The notes: generated from the sequence alone by a model not told the origin. A DNA stretch of 10,524 bases from Pseudomonadota bacterium (GCA_021323815.1 JAJPKG010000047.1:1-10524), one strand, 5' to 3'. Positions 1 through 6,335 are shown, counted from the first letter of the stretch. A program made the numbers and translations.

Positions 1-239
1 CATACCACCTGTCCTGTCGTGTCATTGACCACAGCGATGCCCGTCGTCTGACTGCCGGGGTCCAGCTTCACGCGCAAGGGGGTGGGCTGGGCATCCGGCT
101 GAGCCTCATTCAAGATGAGGGTGAAGGGGTAGCGCCGCAACACGGCGGCATGCCCAGCGGTGAGCAGGAACCGCGCCCGCCCCGGATGCACGGGGGCAAG
201 GGGTTTCCTATCGTGATCCACCACGAAAACGAACGACAT
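1..239 (-). CDS. iscB: IscB RNA-guided nuclease, N-terminal part (cut by window edge)
   Basis: The frame starts at ATG 239-237 and runs off the left edge after 79 codons, so only the N-terminus is visible. It shows the IscB layout. A short N-terminal domain reads VFVVDHDRKPLAPVHPGRAR then LRRYPFTLIL, matching the PLMP-type motif and the R-R-[YF]-P-F signature. It is followed by KLDPGSQTTGIAVV, the RuvC-I motif with the first catalytic Asp. The bridge helix, HNH and RuvC-II/III parts would lie outside the window. IscB proteins, the proposed ancestors of Cas9, are guided by an RNA encoded just upstream, and the 240-500 interval fits that RNA. A GGAG Shine-Dalgarno sequence ends 6 nt before the ATG. 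Whether the full gene is intact cannot be seen. Confidence 0.9.
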   Translation of the reverse strand, partial: MSFVFVVDHDRKPLAPVHPGRARFLLTAGHAAVLRRYPFTLILNEAQPDAQPTPLRVKLDPGSQTTGIAVVNDTTGQVV

Positions 240-516
240 GGCCAACTCCGAAAAGTCTCCGCTTACGCGGGTAACGTTCCCCTCGTCAAGGTTAGGGAGC
301 GGTTTCCTTTGCTTGCTCAGGACACTGACTCGAACCCCGTCCGTCTGTTTAATCCTGAGCCGTAGAGCCTGGGGCTGAGGTGCCACCCCAGGGTACCTAT
401 CCATTCGCTCCTAACGTAGCCCGATAGTCCGAAGACCCTGGCTGAGACTGGTCAGATCCGGGCTTGCTCGCACAAGCCCCCGCCTTCAGGCGTGGGGTAT
501 CTGACGCTCGCTATCC
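240..516 (-). ncRNA. Omega RNA (HEARO RNA) of the IscB element, with putative guide
   Basis: No gene fits here, but read leftward the interval is dense in inverted repeats and sits directly 5' of iscB, where IscB omega RNAs are encoded. Stems visible, in RNA order: CCCC(A)CGCC/GGCGGGGG with a TGAA loop (497-477); GGGCTTG/CAAGCCC (479-460), which shares bases with the first stem; CCTGGGG/CCCCAGG (392-368); a perfect GCTCAGGA/TCCTGAGC closing a 30-nt loop (360-315); and CCGC/GCGG (270-259). In this RNA family the guide is about 16 nt at the 5' end and comes from DNA flanking the element. That would be roughly 516-501 here, GGATAGCGAGCGTCAG on the minus strand, just after the ridA stop. The exact 5' and 3' ends are uncertain by several bases. 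The 3' end may overlap the iscB ribosome-binding site. Confidence 0.75.
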
Positions 517-517
517 T

Positions 518-916
518 TTATGCTGTGTCGATGACGGCATCGACCTCGATCTCAACCAGCATGGCCGGATCAATCAGGCGGCTGACCTCGACCATTGTGG
601 CGACGGGGCGAATATCGCGGAAGCGCTCGCCGTGCGCGCGGCCCACCGCAGCGGAATTGGTGGCGATGTCGATGACGAACATGCGCGTGCGGACCACATG
701 GCGCATCTCTGCCCCCGCCGACCGCAGCGCCCGCTCGATGTTGCGCAACGCCTGCGCCGCCTGAGCATAGGCATCGCCCGCGCCGACGATGTTCCCCGCG
801 TCATCCGTCGCCGTTGTGCCGGCCACGAAGACCTGATTCCCCACGCGCACCGCCCGCGAATAGCCCACGACCGGCTCGTAAGGACTGTTGCCGCTGATAT
901 TCGCCCGGCTGCTCAT
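518..916 (-). CDS. RidA family (YjgF/YER057c/UK114) protein
   Basis: A complete 132-residue protein, the usual length for this trimeric cytosolic family. Canonical RidA hydrolyses reactive enamine/imine intermediates released by PLP enzymes. Family features are the strand GNQVFVAGTTATD (residues 26-38), the helix AYAQAAQALRNIERAL (49-64) and the C-terminal PVATMVEVSRLIDPAMLVEI (104-123). In the catalytically active RidA subfamily the C-terminal block reads PARS.VEV, and its Arg binds the substrate carboxylate. Here that position is Ala106. This places the protein among Rid subfamilies that lack the Arg, whose substrates are mostly unknown, so imine deaminase activity should not be assumed. 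A GGGAGG ribosome site at 924-929 precedes the ATG by 7 nt. It lies 58 bp downstream of the esterase gene on the same strand, and a candidate promoter of its own lies in that gap. Confidence 0.9.
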   Translation of the reverse strand: MSSRANISGNSPYEPVVGYSRAVRVGNQVFVAGTTATDDAGNIVGAGDAYAQAAQALRNIERALRSAGAEMRHVVRTRMFVIDIATNSAAVGRAHGERFRDIRPVATMVEVSRLIDPAMLVEIEVDAVIDTA

Positions 917-935
917 GCTGCAACCTCCCTACACA

Positions 936-966
936 AGTGTAGCACTCGCGGCGGGGGCTGTGCCAA
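936..966 (-). promoter_or_regulatory. Candidate promoter of the ridA-family gene
   Basis: On the minus strand TTGGCA (966-961) and an extended -10 TGCTACACT (hexamer 941-936) are separated by 19 bp, longer than ideal. The -10 lies inside a perfect 14-bp palindrome with a 2-nt centre, CTACACAAGTGTAG (929-942), so a repressor or a small hairpin could act here. Transcription would begin within about 15 nt of the ATG, just leaving room for the GGGAGG site. Read-through from the esterase gene is an equally possible source of transcript. Confidence 0.35.
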
Positions 967-974
967 GTCTCGGT

Positions 975-2276
975 TTATATCCCCGCACCCAGCGGCTGGA
1001 CGGCATGGGTTTCATCGACGTGAACGATGGCATCGAACTGGTTAGCGAGCTGCGACGCCAGATAGCGATCTTCCGGCGGCTCGGTGGGGATGAGGATCGC
1101 CCCGCTGACGCGTTCCAGATGCGGTTCGTTGTCCAACAGATGCAGGCGAATGTTGCTCCGCAAGGCCAGCCAGAAACCGGGGATATCCGACGCATGAAAA
1201 AGATCTTCGTAGCTGCCGGGCAATGCATCAGGCAGCGCGTAGATCTGCGCCTGAGCGTCCCAGGCGTCGGCGGCGGTGACGGTGCCGTGATGCGTGCTGA
1301 AGCCGATGAGCACCGCGCCGGGACCATAGCGGGCGCGCACCATCTCGCCCAGGCTGCGCTCGCCGCGCCGGCCCAGCGTGGTGGCGCTGAGATCCCCCAC
1401 ATGGGCATTGTGCGCCCAGACGATGACGCGGGCATGCGGCGTGCGGCGCAAGAGGTGCATGACCAGCTGGCGCAAGGTCTGTTGCATCACCTGTTCGCGC
1501 AAATTCCAGGCGGCGGTGTGGCCCGCCAGCAACAGGCGATAATAGTCCGTCGCATGCGCGCTGGCCTGATTCTCAATCGCCGCCAGAAACGCTTCATCGT
1601 CTGCCAGGCGACCGTCATAGCGGTGATAGGCCTGGCTGGCGCGATAGGTGTGCAGCGCTGAGAGATAAGCCAGCAGCACCGTTTGCAGGGGCAGCGGCAG
1701 GTTGAGCGCGGGGACGGCTTCCGCCCGCGGGCCAAATTGCTCGAACTGCGCGAAATAGCGCCGGGCGCGTTCGGCGGCAGAGGGATCTTCTTGCCCCAGG
1801 AAGCGAATCAGCGCGGCAGCCGACGCGAAGAAGCTGAACGGATCAAGGCCATAAACGCTGACCTGGCGCGCGGGGTTTGGTTCCATCTTATTATAGGCGT
1901 AGAGCCAGCCCAGGAAGTCGGGCATGGCGGCATTGCACCACAGCCAGCGGGGAAAATCCTTGAAGTCGCTCAGCGCCTCGGTGCTGGTGTCGGCATCGCT
2001 GACGCCGTGAATATAGCGGTTGATCCGCCATGCTTCCAGCGCGCCAGACTCAAAAGCGACCGCTGTGAAACCGCCTTCGACGATCAGCTGCTCCGTCAGC
2101 CGCATGCGTTCCTGATAAAATTCCTGGGTGCCGTGCGTGGCATCGCCCAGCAGCACCAGCCGCGCATCGCCAATCAGGCGCAGCAGTGCGTCATAGTCGT
2201 TTGCGCGACCCGTCAAAGGGTGCGCCTGAGCGTGAAGGAGATCGCGCCATTGGGGGGAAACACGAGTCTGAGTCAT
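975..2276 (-). CDS. Erythromycin esterase family protein
   Basis: A 433-residue cytosolic protein, similar in size to EreA/EreB (about 400-420). The family cleaves the lactone ring of 14-membered macrolides by metal-independent hydrolysis using conserved His and Glu residues. Visible motifs are VLLGDATHGTQEFY (41-54, with His48 matching the essential His of the G-E-x-x-H-G motif, although Glu is Asp here), AFESG (74-78), VIVWAHNAHVGD (284-295, the second conserved His region) and GFSTHHGTVTA (325-335). The start at ATG 2276-2274 is chosen because AAAGG/TAGGG sits just upstream; an in-frame ATG 18 codons further up has no such site. Many chromosomal members have no shown macrolide activity, so resistance is possible but unproven. 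The stop is 58 bp before the RidA-family gene, which may be co-transcribed. Confidence 0.88.
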   Translation of the reverse strand: MTQTRVSPQWRDLLHAQAHPLTGRANDYDALLRLIGDARLVLLGDATHGTQEFYQERMRLTEQLIVEGGFTAVAFESGALEAWRINRYIHGVSDADTSTEALSDFKDFPRWLWCNAAMPDFLGWLYAYNKMEPNPARQVSVYGLDPFSFFASAAALIRFLGQEDPSAAERARRYFAQFEQFGPRAEAVPALNLPLPLQTVLLAYLSALHTYRASQAYHRYDGRLADDEAFLAAIENQASAHATDYYRLLLAGHTAAWNLREQVMQQTLRQLVMHLLRRTPHARVIVWAHNAHVGDLSATTLGRRGERSLGEMVRARYGPGAVLIGFSTHHGTVTAADAWDAQAQIYALPDALPGSYEDLFHASDIPGFWLALRSNIRLHLLDNEPHLERVSGAILIPTEPPEDRYLASQLANQFDAIVHVDETHAVQPLGAGI

Positions 2277-2317
2277 TGCAGCCCTACCTTTCTGTGTGCG
2301 AGATGCAACAGACGCAT
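2273..2317 (-). other. Possible 14-codon leader peptide overlapping the esterase start
   Basis: An ATG at 2317-2315 opens a 14-codon frame, MRLLHLAHRKVGLQ, whose TGA stop overlaps the esterase start in an ATGA arrangement (2273-2276). That layout allows translational coupling. The peptide begins Met-Arg-Leu, the same three residues at which macrolide-bound ribosomes arrest on the short ErmD leader. Against it, no purine-rich ribosome site precedes this ATG, and the frame stays open upstream to 2566 as one would expect of chance. This is a candidate only. Confidence 0.25.
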
Positions 2318-2756
2318 GCCGGGGCGGCATGTGGGCAGCCAGGGGGAATGGGCGTGGTTGCCGGTGGCCGAAACCTTTTCGGAAACTTCGCTATACAACA
2401 ATATACCATAGACGCATTGCACATGCCTATTGTGACGGAAAGCATGCATTATTAGAGGTTTGCTAATTTGCGAATGCGAACATTGTGATATGAGACGACC
2501 GTAAAAGCGCCTCTCAATTCGTCGGCGCGTGTTTTCAACAGCGTGGCAATGATATCTGATCTTCATCGCGCAACGACAGGCTGGGGAATATTCTCATCGG
2601 CGACGATCTTCACGCTGATGCCTCTTCACTTTTTGCTGGATACACAACCTCATAGCGCACTGCGTCAGATGCGTTCAATGCTCCGGGCAGTAGCTTGCTC
2701 ATAGGGATGTGACCCATGCACACCCGCGCCTATAGTCAGTGAGCCGTGCCCGATGC
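2277..2756. promoter_or_regulatory. Divergent regulatory region between the esterase gene and dxr
   Basis: No gene is supported in these 480 bases. The part near 2385-2550 is AT-richer than the flanks, as expected of promoter DNA. For the esterase strand there is a -10-like TATATT at 2399-2394 without a convincing -35. Downstream of it, in the presumed leader, lie two small perfect stems: CCGAAA/TTTCGG (2368-2373 with 2377-2382) and CATGCC/GGCATG (2315-2320 with 2326-2331). The second stem contains the start codon of the possible leader peptide. Nothing recognisable was found at 2560-2730. Confidence 0.35.
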
Positions 2757-2762
2757 TATAAT
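2754..2762 (+). promoter_or_regulatory. Extended -10 promoter of dxr
   Basis: TGCTATAAT is a perfect TATAAT hexamer (2757-2762) with the TG extension one base upstream, which compensates for a weak -35: nothing close to TTGACA lies 16-18 bp upstream. Transcription would start near 2769 and give a leader of about 52 nt before dxr, probably also carrying rseP. Confidence 0.65.
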
Positions 2763-2820
2763 TTGGAATGCAGAACGAACCCATGCCTGCGAGCATGTGA
2801 GATAAAGAACCGGAAAATTG

Positions 2821-3993
2821 ATGCCTATGCAAGCATTCCCGCGCCGCATCGCCGTGCTGGGCAGCACCGGCTCCATCGGGCGGCAGACGCTCGACGTGGT
2901 GCGCGCCCACCCACAACAGTTTCAGGTGGTGGCATTGGCCGCGCGCAACAATGTGGCGCTGCTGGCAGAGCAGGCGCGCGAGTTCTCGCCCGCGCTCGTC
3001 GCCAGCGACGCGGAAGATCCTGCCGCGCTGGCGCAACTGGCGGATCTGCTGCCCCAGGCCCAGCGCGGGATGGATGGGCTACTTGCCGTTGCCACCCATC
3101 CAGACGCCGATATTGTAGTTGCGGCGACATCGGGCCTCATCGGCTTGCGCCCCACGCTGGCGGCCATCGCCGCCGGCAAAACCATCGCCCTCGCAAACAA
3201 AGAGACGCTGGTGATGGCCGGGCATCTGGTGATGGCGGCGGCGCGCGAGCACGGCGTGGCCATCATGCCCATCGACAGTGAGCATAGCGCGTTGTGGCAA
3301 TGCCTGCGCGGCGAAGATCCCGCCGCCATCCGCAAGCTGATCATCACGGCGTCCGGCGGGCCGTTTCGCCATGCCAGCTTGGATGAGATGGCGCGGGTGA
3401 CGGCGGCGCAAGCGTTGCGGCATCCCACCTGGGTGATGGGGCCGAAGATCACCATCGACTCCGCCACGCTGATGAATAAAGGGCTGGAAGTGATCGAGGG
3501 CCACTGGCTCTTCGACGTGCCGTATGATCGCATCGAGGTTGTCGTGCAGCCGCAGAGCATCATTCATTCGATGGTGGAATTCATTGATGGGTCGATCAAG
3601 ATGCAGGCGAGCTTACCTTCCATGCACTTGACCATCCAGGAAGCGCTGAGCCATCCGCAGCGGCTCGACAACAGCGGCAACGATCTGCTGCGCCCGCTGG
3701 ACTGGCCAACTGTTGTCCGGCTGGACTTCGAGGCGTTGGATATCGAGCGATTTCCATGCTTTCGCCTGGCGCTGGAAGCAGGACGGCGCGGCGGCACCGC
3801 CCCTGCTGTGTTGGTGGGCGCGGATGAAACGGCGGTGGCGCTGTTCTTGCGAGGAGAGATCGGCCTGATGGAGATTCCCGCGCGCATCGAGCGCGCTCTG
3901 GCCGCGCATCGGGTTATCGACGATCCTGATCTCGACGCGGTGCTGGATGCCTGCCATTGGGCGCGCGACTACGCGGCTCATTCCCTATTGTAG
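2821..3993 (+). CDS. dxr: 1-deoxy-D-xylulose 5-phosphate reductoisomerase (DXR/IspC)
   Basis: This NADPH- and divalent-metal-dependent enzyme rearranges and reduces DXP to 2-C-methyl-D-erythritol 4-phosphate in the MEP isoprenoid pathway; it is the fosmidomycin target. The protein is 390 residues, a normal length. Motifs in order are the dinucleotide site VLGSTGSIGRQTLDVV (12-27), TIALANKETL (121-130), metal ligands in MPIDSEHSA (149-157, Asp152 and Glu154), TASGGPF (176-182), HPTWVMGPKITIDSATLMNK (201-220) followed by GLE with Glu223, and a C-terminal helical domain. Two usually conserved spots differ: VVVQPQSIIHSMV has Gln243 where HPQS is usual, and VGADETAV (332-339) replaces NAANE.AV. 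The recognised catalytic residues are all present. ATG 2821 is preferred over TTG 2818 and ATG 2827 because GGA lies 6 nt upstream. rseP follows after 68 bp. Confidence 0.96.
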   Translation: MPMQAFPRRIAVLGSTGSIGRQTLDVVRAHPQQFQVVALAARNNVALLAEQAREFSPALVASDAEDPAALAQLADLLPQAQRGMDGLLAVATHPDADIVVAATSGLIGLRPTLAAIAAGKTIALANKETLVMAGHLVMAAAREHGVAIMPIDSEHSALWQCLRGEDPAAIRKLIITASGGPFRHASLDEMARVTAAQALRHPTWVMGPKITIDSATLMNKGLEVIEGHWLFDVPYDRIEVVVQPQSIIHSMVEFIDGSIKMQASLPSMHLTIQEALSHPQRLDNSGNDLLRPLDWPTVVRLDFEALDIERFPCFRLALEAGRRGGTAPAVLVGADETAVALFLRGEIGLMEIPARIERALAAHRVIDDPDLDAVLDACHWARDYAAHSLL

Positions 3994-4013
3994 GGGCGCG
4001 ATTCATCGCGCCC
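3994..4013 (+). repeat. Perfect hairpin between dxr and rseP
   Basis: GGGCGCGA-TTCA-TCGCGCCC is an 8-bp perfect stem with a 4-nt loop, starting one base after the dxr stop codon. No T-run follows, so it is not a standard intrinsic terminator. It fits better as a small dispersed palindromic element, or an mRNA processing or stability hairpin that could unbalance dxr and rseP expression. Confidence 0.6.
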
Positions 4014-4061
4014 TTCATGTCGCGCCAAATACCTATCAGAGACCTGAGAGGAAGTTGACAT

Positions 4062-5135
4062 ATGCAAATCATTATCGCCATTCTCGTCTTCGCGGTGCTG
4101 GTGCTGGTGCATGAGTTTGGCCATTTCATCGTGGCCAAACGTTCCGGTGTGCGCGTGGACGAATTCGCCATCGGCTTCCCCCCGCGTCTCCTCAGCTTCC
4201 AGCGCGGCGAGACCACCTATTCGCTGAATCTGCTGCCGCTGGGCGGCTATGTGCGCATGCCCGGCGAAAACGGCGAACTGACCGACGAGCAGGGGAATCC
4301 TGATCCGCGCACCTTCGCGGCGCAAACCGCCGGCAAACGCGCCGCCATTTTGGTGGCCGGCGTTACCATGAATTTTATTTTTGCCTGGTTACTCTATACG
4401 GGTTTCTATGCTGTCACCCAGCAGGCACCAAATCCGAATGTTTCCATCATCAGCGTGATCGCGAAAGATTCTCCTGCACAGGCGGCTGGCTTGAAGGCAA
4501 ACGACCGCCTGATTGCGGTCAACGGGCATGCTGTGCATAGCAGCGACGATGTATCAATTTACCTTCATGATGCGGTGAGCGCAGATCATTCCAGCAATGC
4601 AACGGTGCCCGTGACTTTCACCATCCTGCGCAACGGCCAGCAACAAACTATTACGGTGCAAGCGCGCAAACATCCGCCAGCGGGACAAGGACCGACGGGA
4701 ATCGGCATAGGCATCCTTTATACCAAGATCGCACCCTGGCAGGCCCCGGCGGTGGGCATCTGGCAACTGGGCTATGACTTCCAGCTTGAGGGGCAAGGTT
4801 TCCATGATATCCTGGCTGGTGTCATCAAGCCGGGCGACGCAGTGGCAGGCCCAGTGCAGATTGTCAAAACAACGGGCGATGTAGCGCAAGAGGGCATCGG
4901 CGCGTTGATCTTTTTCACCGCGTTCCTCAGTTGGAACCTGGCGGTGGTGAACCTGCTGCCCATTCCCGGCCTGGACGGCGGGCGACTGCTGATTTTGGGA
5001 ATTGAGGTGCTGCGGCGAGGGCGGCGGCTGGCCCCCGAACGCGAGGCGCTGATCAACTTGGCGGGCATGGTCTTCTTGCTGTCGTTGATCGCCATCATCA
5101 CCTTCAACGACATCAGTCACATCGTGGGGCATTAA
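4062..5135 (+). CDS. rseP: RseP/RasP-type site-2 intramembrane zinc metalloprotease (M50)
   Basis: A 357-residue membrane protease that cuts transmembrane segments of regulatory proteins such as anti-sigma factors, and signal-peptide remnants. The zinc site VHEFGH (16-21) sits in the first membrane helix. A YSLNLLPLGGYVRM block (53-66) follows, then a second helix around 92-115. One PDZ domain occupies roughly 127-200 (SVIAKDSPAQAAGLKANDRL), as in Gram-positive RasP and unlike the two PDZ domains of E. coli RseP. NLAVVNLLPIPGLDGGRLL (292-310) supplies the third zinc ligand, Asp305, with Gly in place of the common Ala before LDGG. A last helix lies near 330-350. The dxr-rseP order is conserved in many bacteria. 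A GAGAGGA ribosome site lies about 9 nt before the ATG. The substrate here is unknown; no sigma or anti-sigma gene is in the window. Confidence 0.95.
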   Translation: MQIIIAILVFAVLVLVHEFGHFIVAKRSGVRVDEFAIGFPPRLLSFQRGETTYSLNLLPLGGYVRMPGENGELTDEQGNPDPRTFAAQTAGKRAAILVAGVTMNFIFAWLLYTGFYAVTQQAPNPNVSIISVIAKDSPAQAAGLKANDRLIAVNGHAVHSSDDVSIYLHDAVSADHSSNATVPVTFTILRNGQQQTITVQARKHPPAGQGPTGIGIGILYTKIAPWQAPAVGIWQLGYDFQLEGQGFHDILAGVIKPGDAVAGPVQIVKTTGDVAQEGIGALIFFTAFLSWNLAVVNLLPIPGLDGGRLLILGIEVLRRGRRLAPEREALINLAGMVFLLSLIAIITFNDISHIVGH

Positions 5136-5232
5136 TCGCGCGGAGATGCGTTCGCTGGGGCATTGATGGAAAACATCATTTGCTCCGGCTCGAAAAAGAG
5201 TCGCCTTCCGGGCTATGGGCGGCAACGAGATA

Positions 5233-5262
5233 TTGACAGCATTGCAGAGCATGCCTTATCCT
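5233..5262 (+). promoter_or_regulatory. Candidate promoter of the small membrane protein gene
   Basis: A perfect TTGACA (5233-5238) is followed after 18 bp by TATCCT (5257-5262), a four-of-six match to TATAAT. It would give a leader of about 80 nt before the ATG at 5352 and make this gene independent of rseP. The rest of 5136-5351 shows no other feature. Confidence 0.45.
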
Positions 5263-5351
5263 GGTGCTGGAACGGGCTGAGCTGTTGGTTCACCTTGCCC
5301 GTCTCCCATCACATGCGGCCTTGCGCCCATTCGTTCAAAGAAGGACACTCC

Positions 5352-5558
5352 ATGAAACCAGCATACATCATCGGTGGTCTCATCTTCCTGGCGTGCGTCG
5401 CCCTGGGCATCTATTATCTGATCCCCATCCCCGGCCAGGTGCACATCGGCGCGTCGGTGCCCGGCAAGCGTGACGTGACCCACGCTCTCGCGGCGTTCGT
5501 GCTCGGCATCATCGTGCTGCTGGGCGCGCGTTTCGCGGCGAATTCCTCGAAAAGTTAG
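5352..5558 (+). CDS. Small two-helix membrane protein of unknown function
   Basis: A 68-residue protein whose family I do not recognise. It has two strongly hydrophobic stretches likely to span the membrane: residues 5-24 (IIGGLIFLACVALGIYYL and neighbours) and 45-62 (LAAFVLGIIVLLGARF and neighbours). The segment joining them, IPIPGQVHIGASVPGKRDVT, is polar with a KR pair; the C-terminus is short and Ser-rich. Helix, loop with KR, helix suggests a hairpin. The start at 5352 is favoured by AAGAAGGA 7-14 nt upstream. The frame stays open back to 5163, but the added 63 residues look like non-coding sequence (Cys, Trp and His mixed without pattern) and have no ribosome site. It lies downstream of rseP on the same strand and convergent with the SRPBCC gene. 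Confidence 0.72.
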   Translation: MKPAYIIGGLIFLACVALGIYYLIPIPGQVHIGASVPGKRDVTHALAAFVLGIIVLLGARFAANSSKS

Positions 5559-5576
5559 CTGGTCGGCGAATAATGG

Positions 5577-5682
5577 AGTTTTACAATTTACTCCGGACAG
5601 CCCATCGGGGTTTCTGCTCCGAGCCGGGAGGTTGATCTCCCGGCGTGCGCGTCACGTGGTGTCCGCGCTCTGTTGTAAAACT
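5577..5682. repeat. 10-bp inverted repeat enclosing repeat copy 1
   Basis: AGTTTTACAA (5577-5586) and TTGTAAAACT (5673-5682) are perfect inverted copies 86 bp apart that bracket most of repeat copy 1. They could be termini of a very small MITE-like element, or a long-range closing stem of a bidirectional terminator between the two convergent genes. Copy 2 keeps TTGTAA but has no partner arm upstream, so the pairing is specific to this copy. Confidence 0.5.
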
Positions 5683-5686
5683 GCAT
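5596..5686 (+). repeat. Structured dispersed repeat, copy 1
   Basis: This 91-bp unit recurs as a direct copy at 6336-6427, identical over GACAGCCCATCGGGGTTT, GGTGTCCG and GCTCTGTTGTAA and roughly three quarters identical overall. Its core is a perfect 8-bp stem, GCCGGGAG/CTCCCGGC (5623-5630 with 5637-5644), with a GTTGAT loop. A smaller CCC-ATC-GGG stem lies at 5601-5609. It sits between convergent genes and ends at the SRPBCC stop codon, so it could act as a terminator for either gene, although there is no clear T-run. Confidence 0.75.
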
Positions 5687-6273
5687 CAACCACCAGCCGA
5701 AATATTGGCTGGCGGCGTCGCCGCAACCACCGTTCGCATATAGTGTTGCAGGCCGGCCTCGCCCTCGCGCATCACGTGGTCGTGGCTGGCGCGAAACATG
5801 CCTTCCAGGAAAAAGCCGGCGACGTTCAATAGGGGATTGCGCACGCGCACGTACCAATGATAGCGGATGCGCGTGCCGCCATCGGGGCGCGCGTAAAAGA
5901 GCGTTTCCAGCACGCCGATGAGGTCGCCGGTGACAACGGAGCGCGTGCGCCGTTCCGGTTCCACATCATTCGTCATGGACGTGATCGTGAAGGGTGGGGC
6001 CAGGCGCGCGACGCTTGCCGCCTGTTTCACCCGATAGACGATGGTGCCGCCGGGTTGCCCTTCGGGACCTGCCACCACGCGCTGCACCTGCATTGACGGC
6101 CACCAGCGCTCTTGTTCCTGGGGCGTGGTCATGACGCGATAAACCTCCACCAGCGGCACGTCGATGTTCCATTCCGTCTCCCAATCATAGACGCGCACCA
6201 GCCGGCTGCCCCCGACCAGCAACCCAGCGGCGAATCCCGCCAGGGTGAAACCCGCCGTCACTACGCCATCCAT
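5686..6273 (-). CDS. Membrane-anchored SRPBCC (START-like / polyketide-cyclase-type) protein
   Basis: A 195-residue protein. Residues 3-27 (VVTAGFTLAGFAAGLLVGG and onward) form one hydrophobic helix, likely a membrane anchor or uncleaved signal. The rest resembles the SRPBCC helix-grip fold: a first strand YDWETEWNIDVPLVEVYRVM with the 'xxxIxAPxexVwxxlt' pattern (29-48), the helix QEQERWWPSM (52-61), a beta meander (GGTIVYRV, PPFTITSMTND, TRSVVTGDL, GVLETLFYARPDGGTRIRYHW), and a long C-terminal helix (about 147-180) that would cover the ligand cavity. Such proteins bind lipids, polyketides or other hydrophobic ligands; the ligand here is unknown. The start at 6273 is chosen for the AGAGAGG site upstream and because the helix begins at once; the frame extends 41 codons further without a domain or ribosome site. 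Direct repeats lie on both sides. Confidence 0.82.
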   Translation of the reverse strand: MDGVVTAGFTLAGFAAGLLVGGSRLVRVYDWETEWNIDVPLVEVYRVMTTPQEQERWWPSMQVQRVVAGPEGQPGGTIVYRVKQAASVARLAPPFTITSMTNDVEPERRTRSVVTGDLIGVLETLFYARPDGGTRIRYHWYVRVRNPLLNVAGFFLEGMFRASHDHVMREGEAGLQHYMRTVVAATPPANISAGG

Positions 6274-6335
6274 TCTCGTTTTTCCTCTCTGCGTGATGCG
6301 CCGCGTTTCATGATGATGTATTCCCACTGCCCCCA

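Noticed and set aside
150..365. 71-codon plus-strand frame over the iscB start and omega RNA
   Set aside because: It overlaps the convincing iscB frame and structured RNA and shows no protein features.
888..2411. Long plus-strand frames opposite the esterase gene
   Set aside because: GC-rich shadows of a gene with clear family motifs; no ribosome sites and no recognisable domains.
2273..2566. 97-codon minus-strand frame upstream of the esterase gene
   Set aside because: Its composition is unlike a protein, it has no ribosome site and it covers the presumed promoter. Only its last 14 codons were kept, as a leader-peptide candidate.
5163..5351. N-terminal extension of the small membrane protein
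   Set aside because: No ribosome site at 5163, non-coding-like residues, and the internal ATG at 5352 has a strong AAGAAGGA site.
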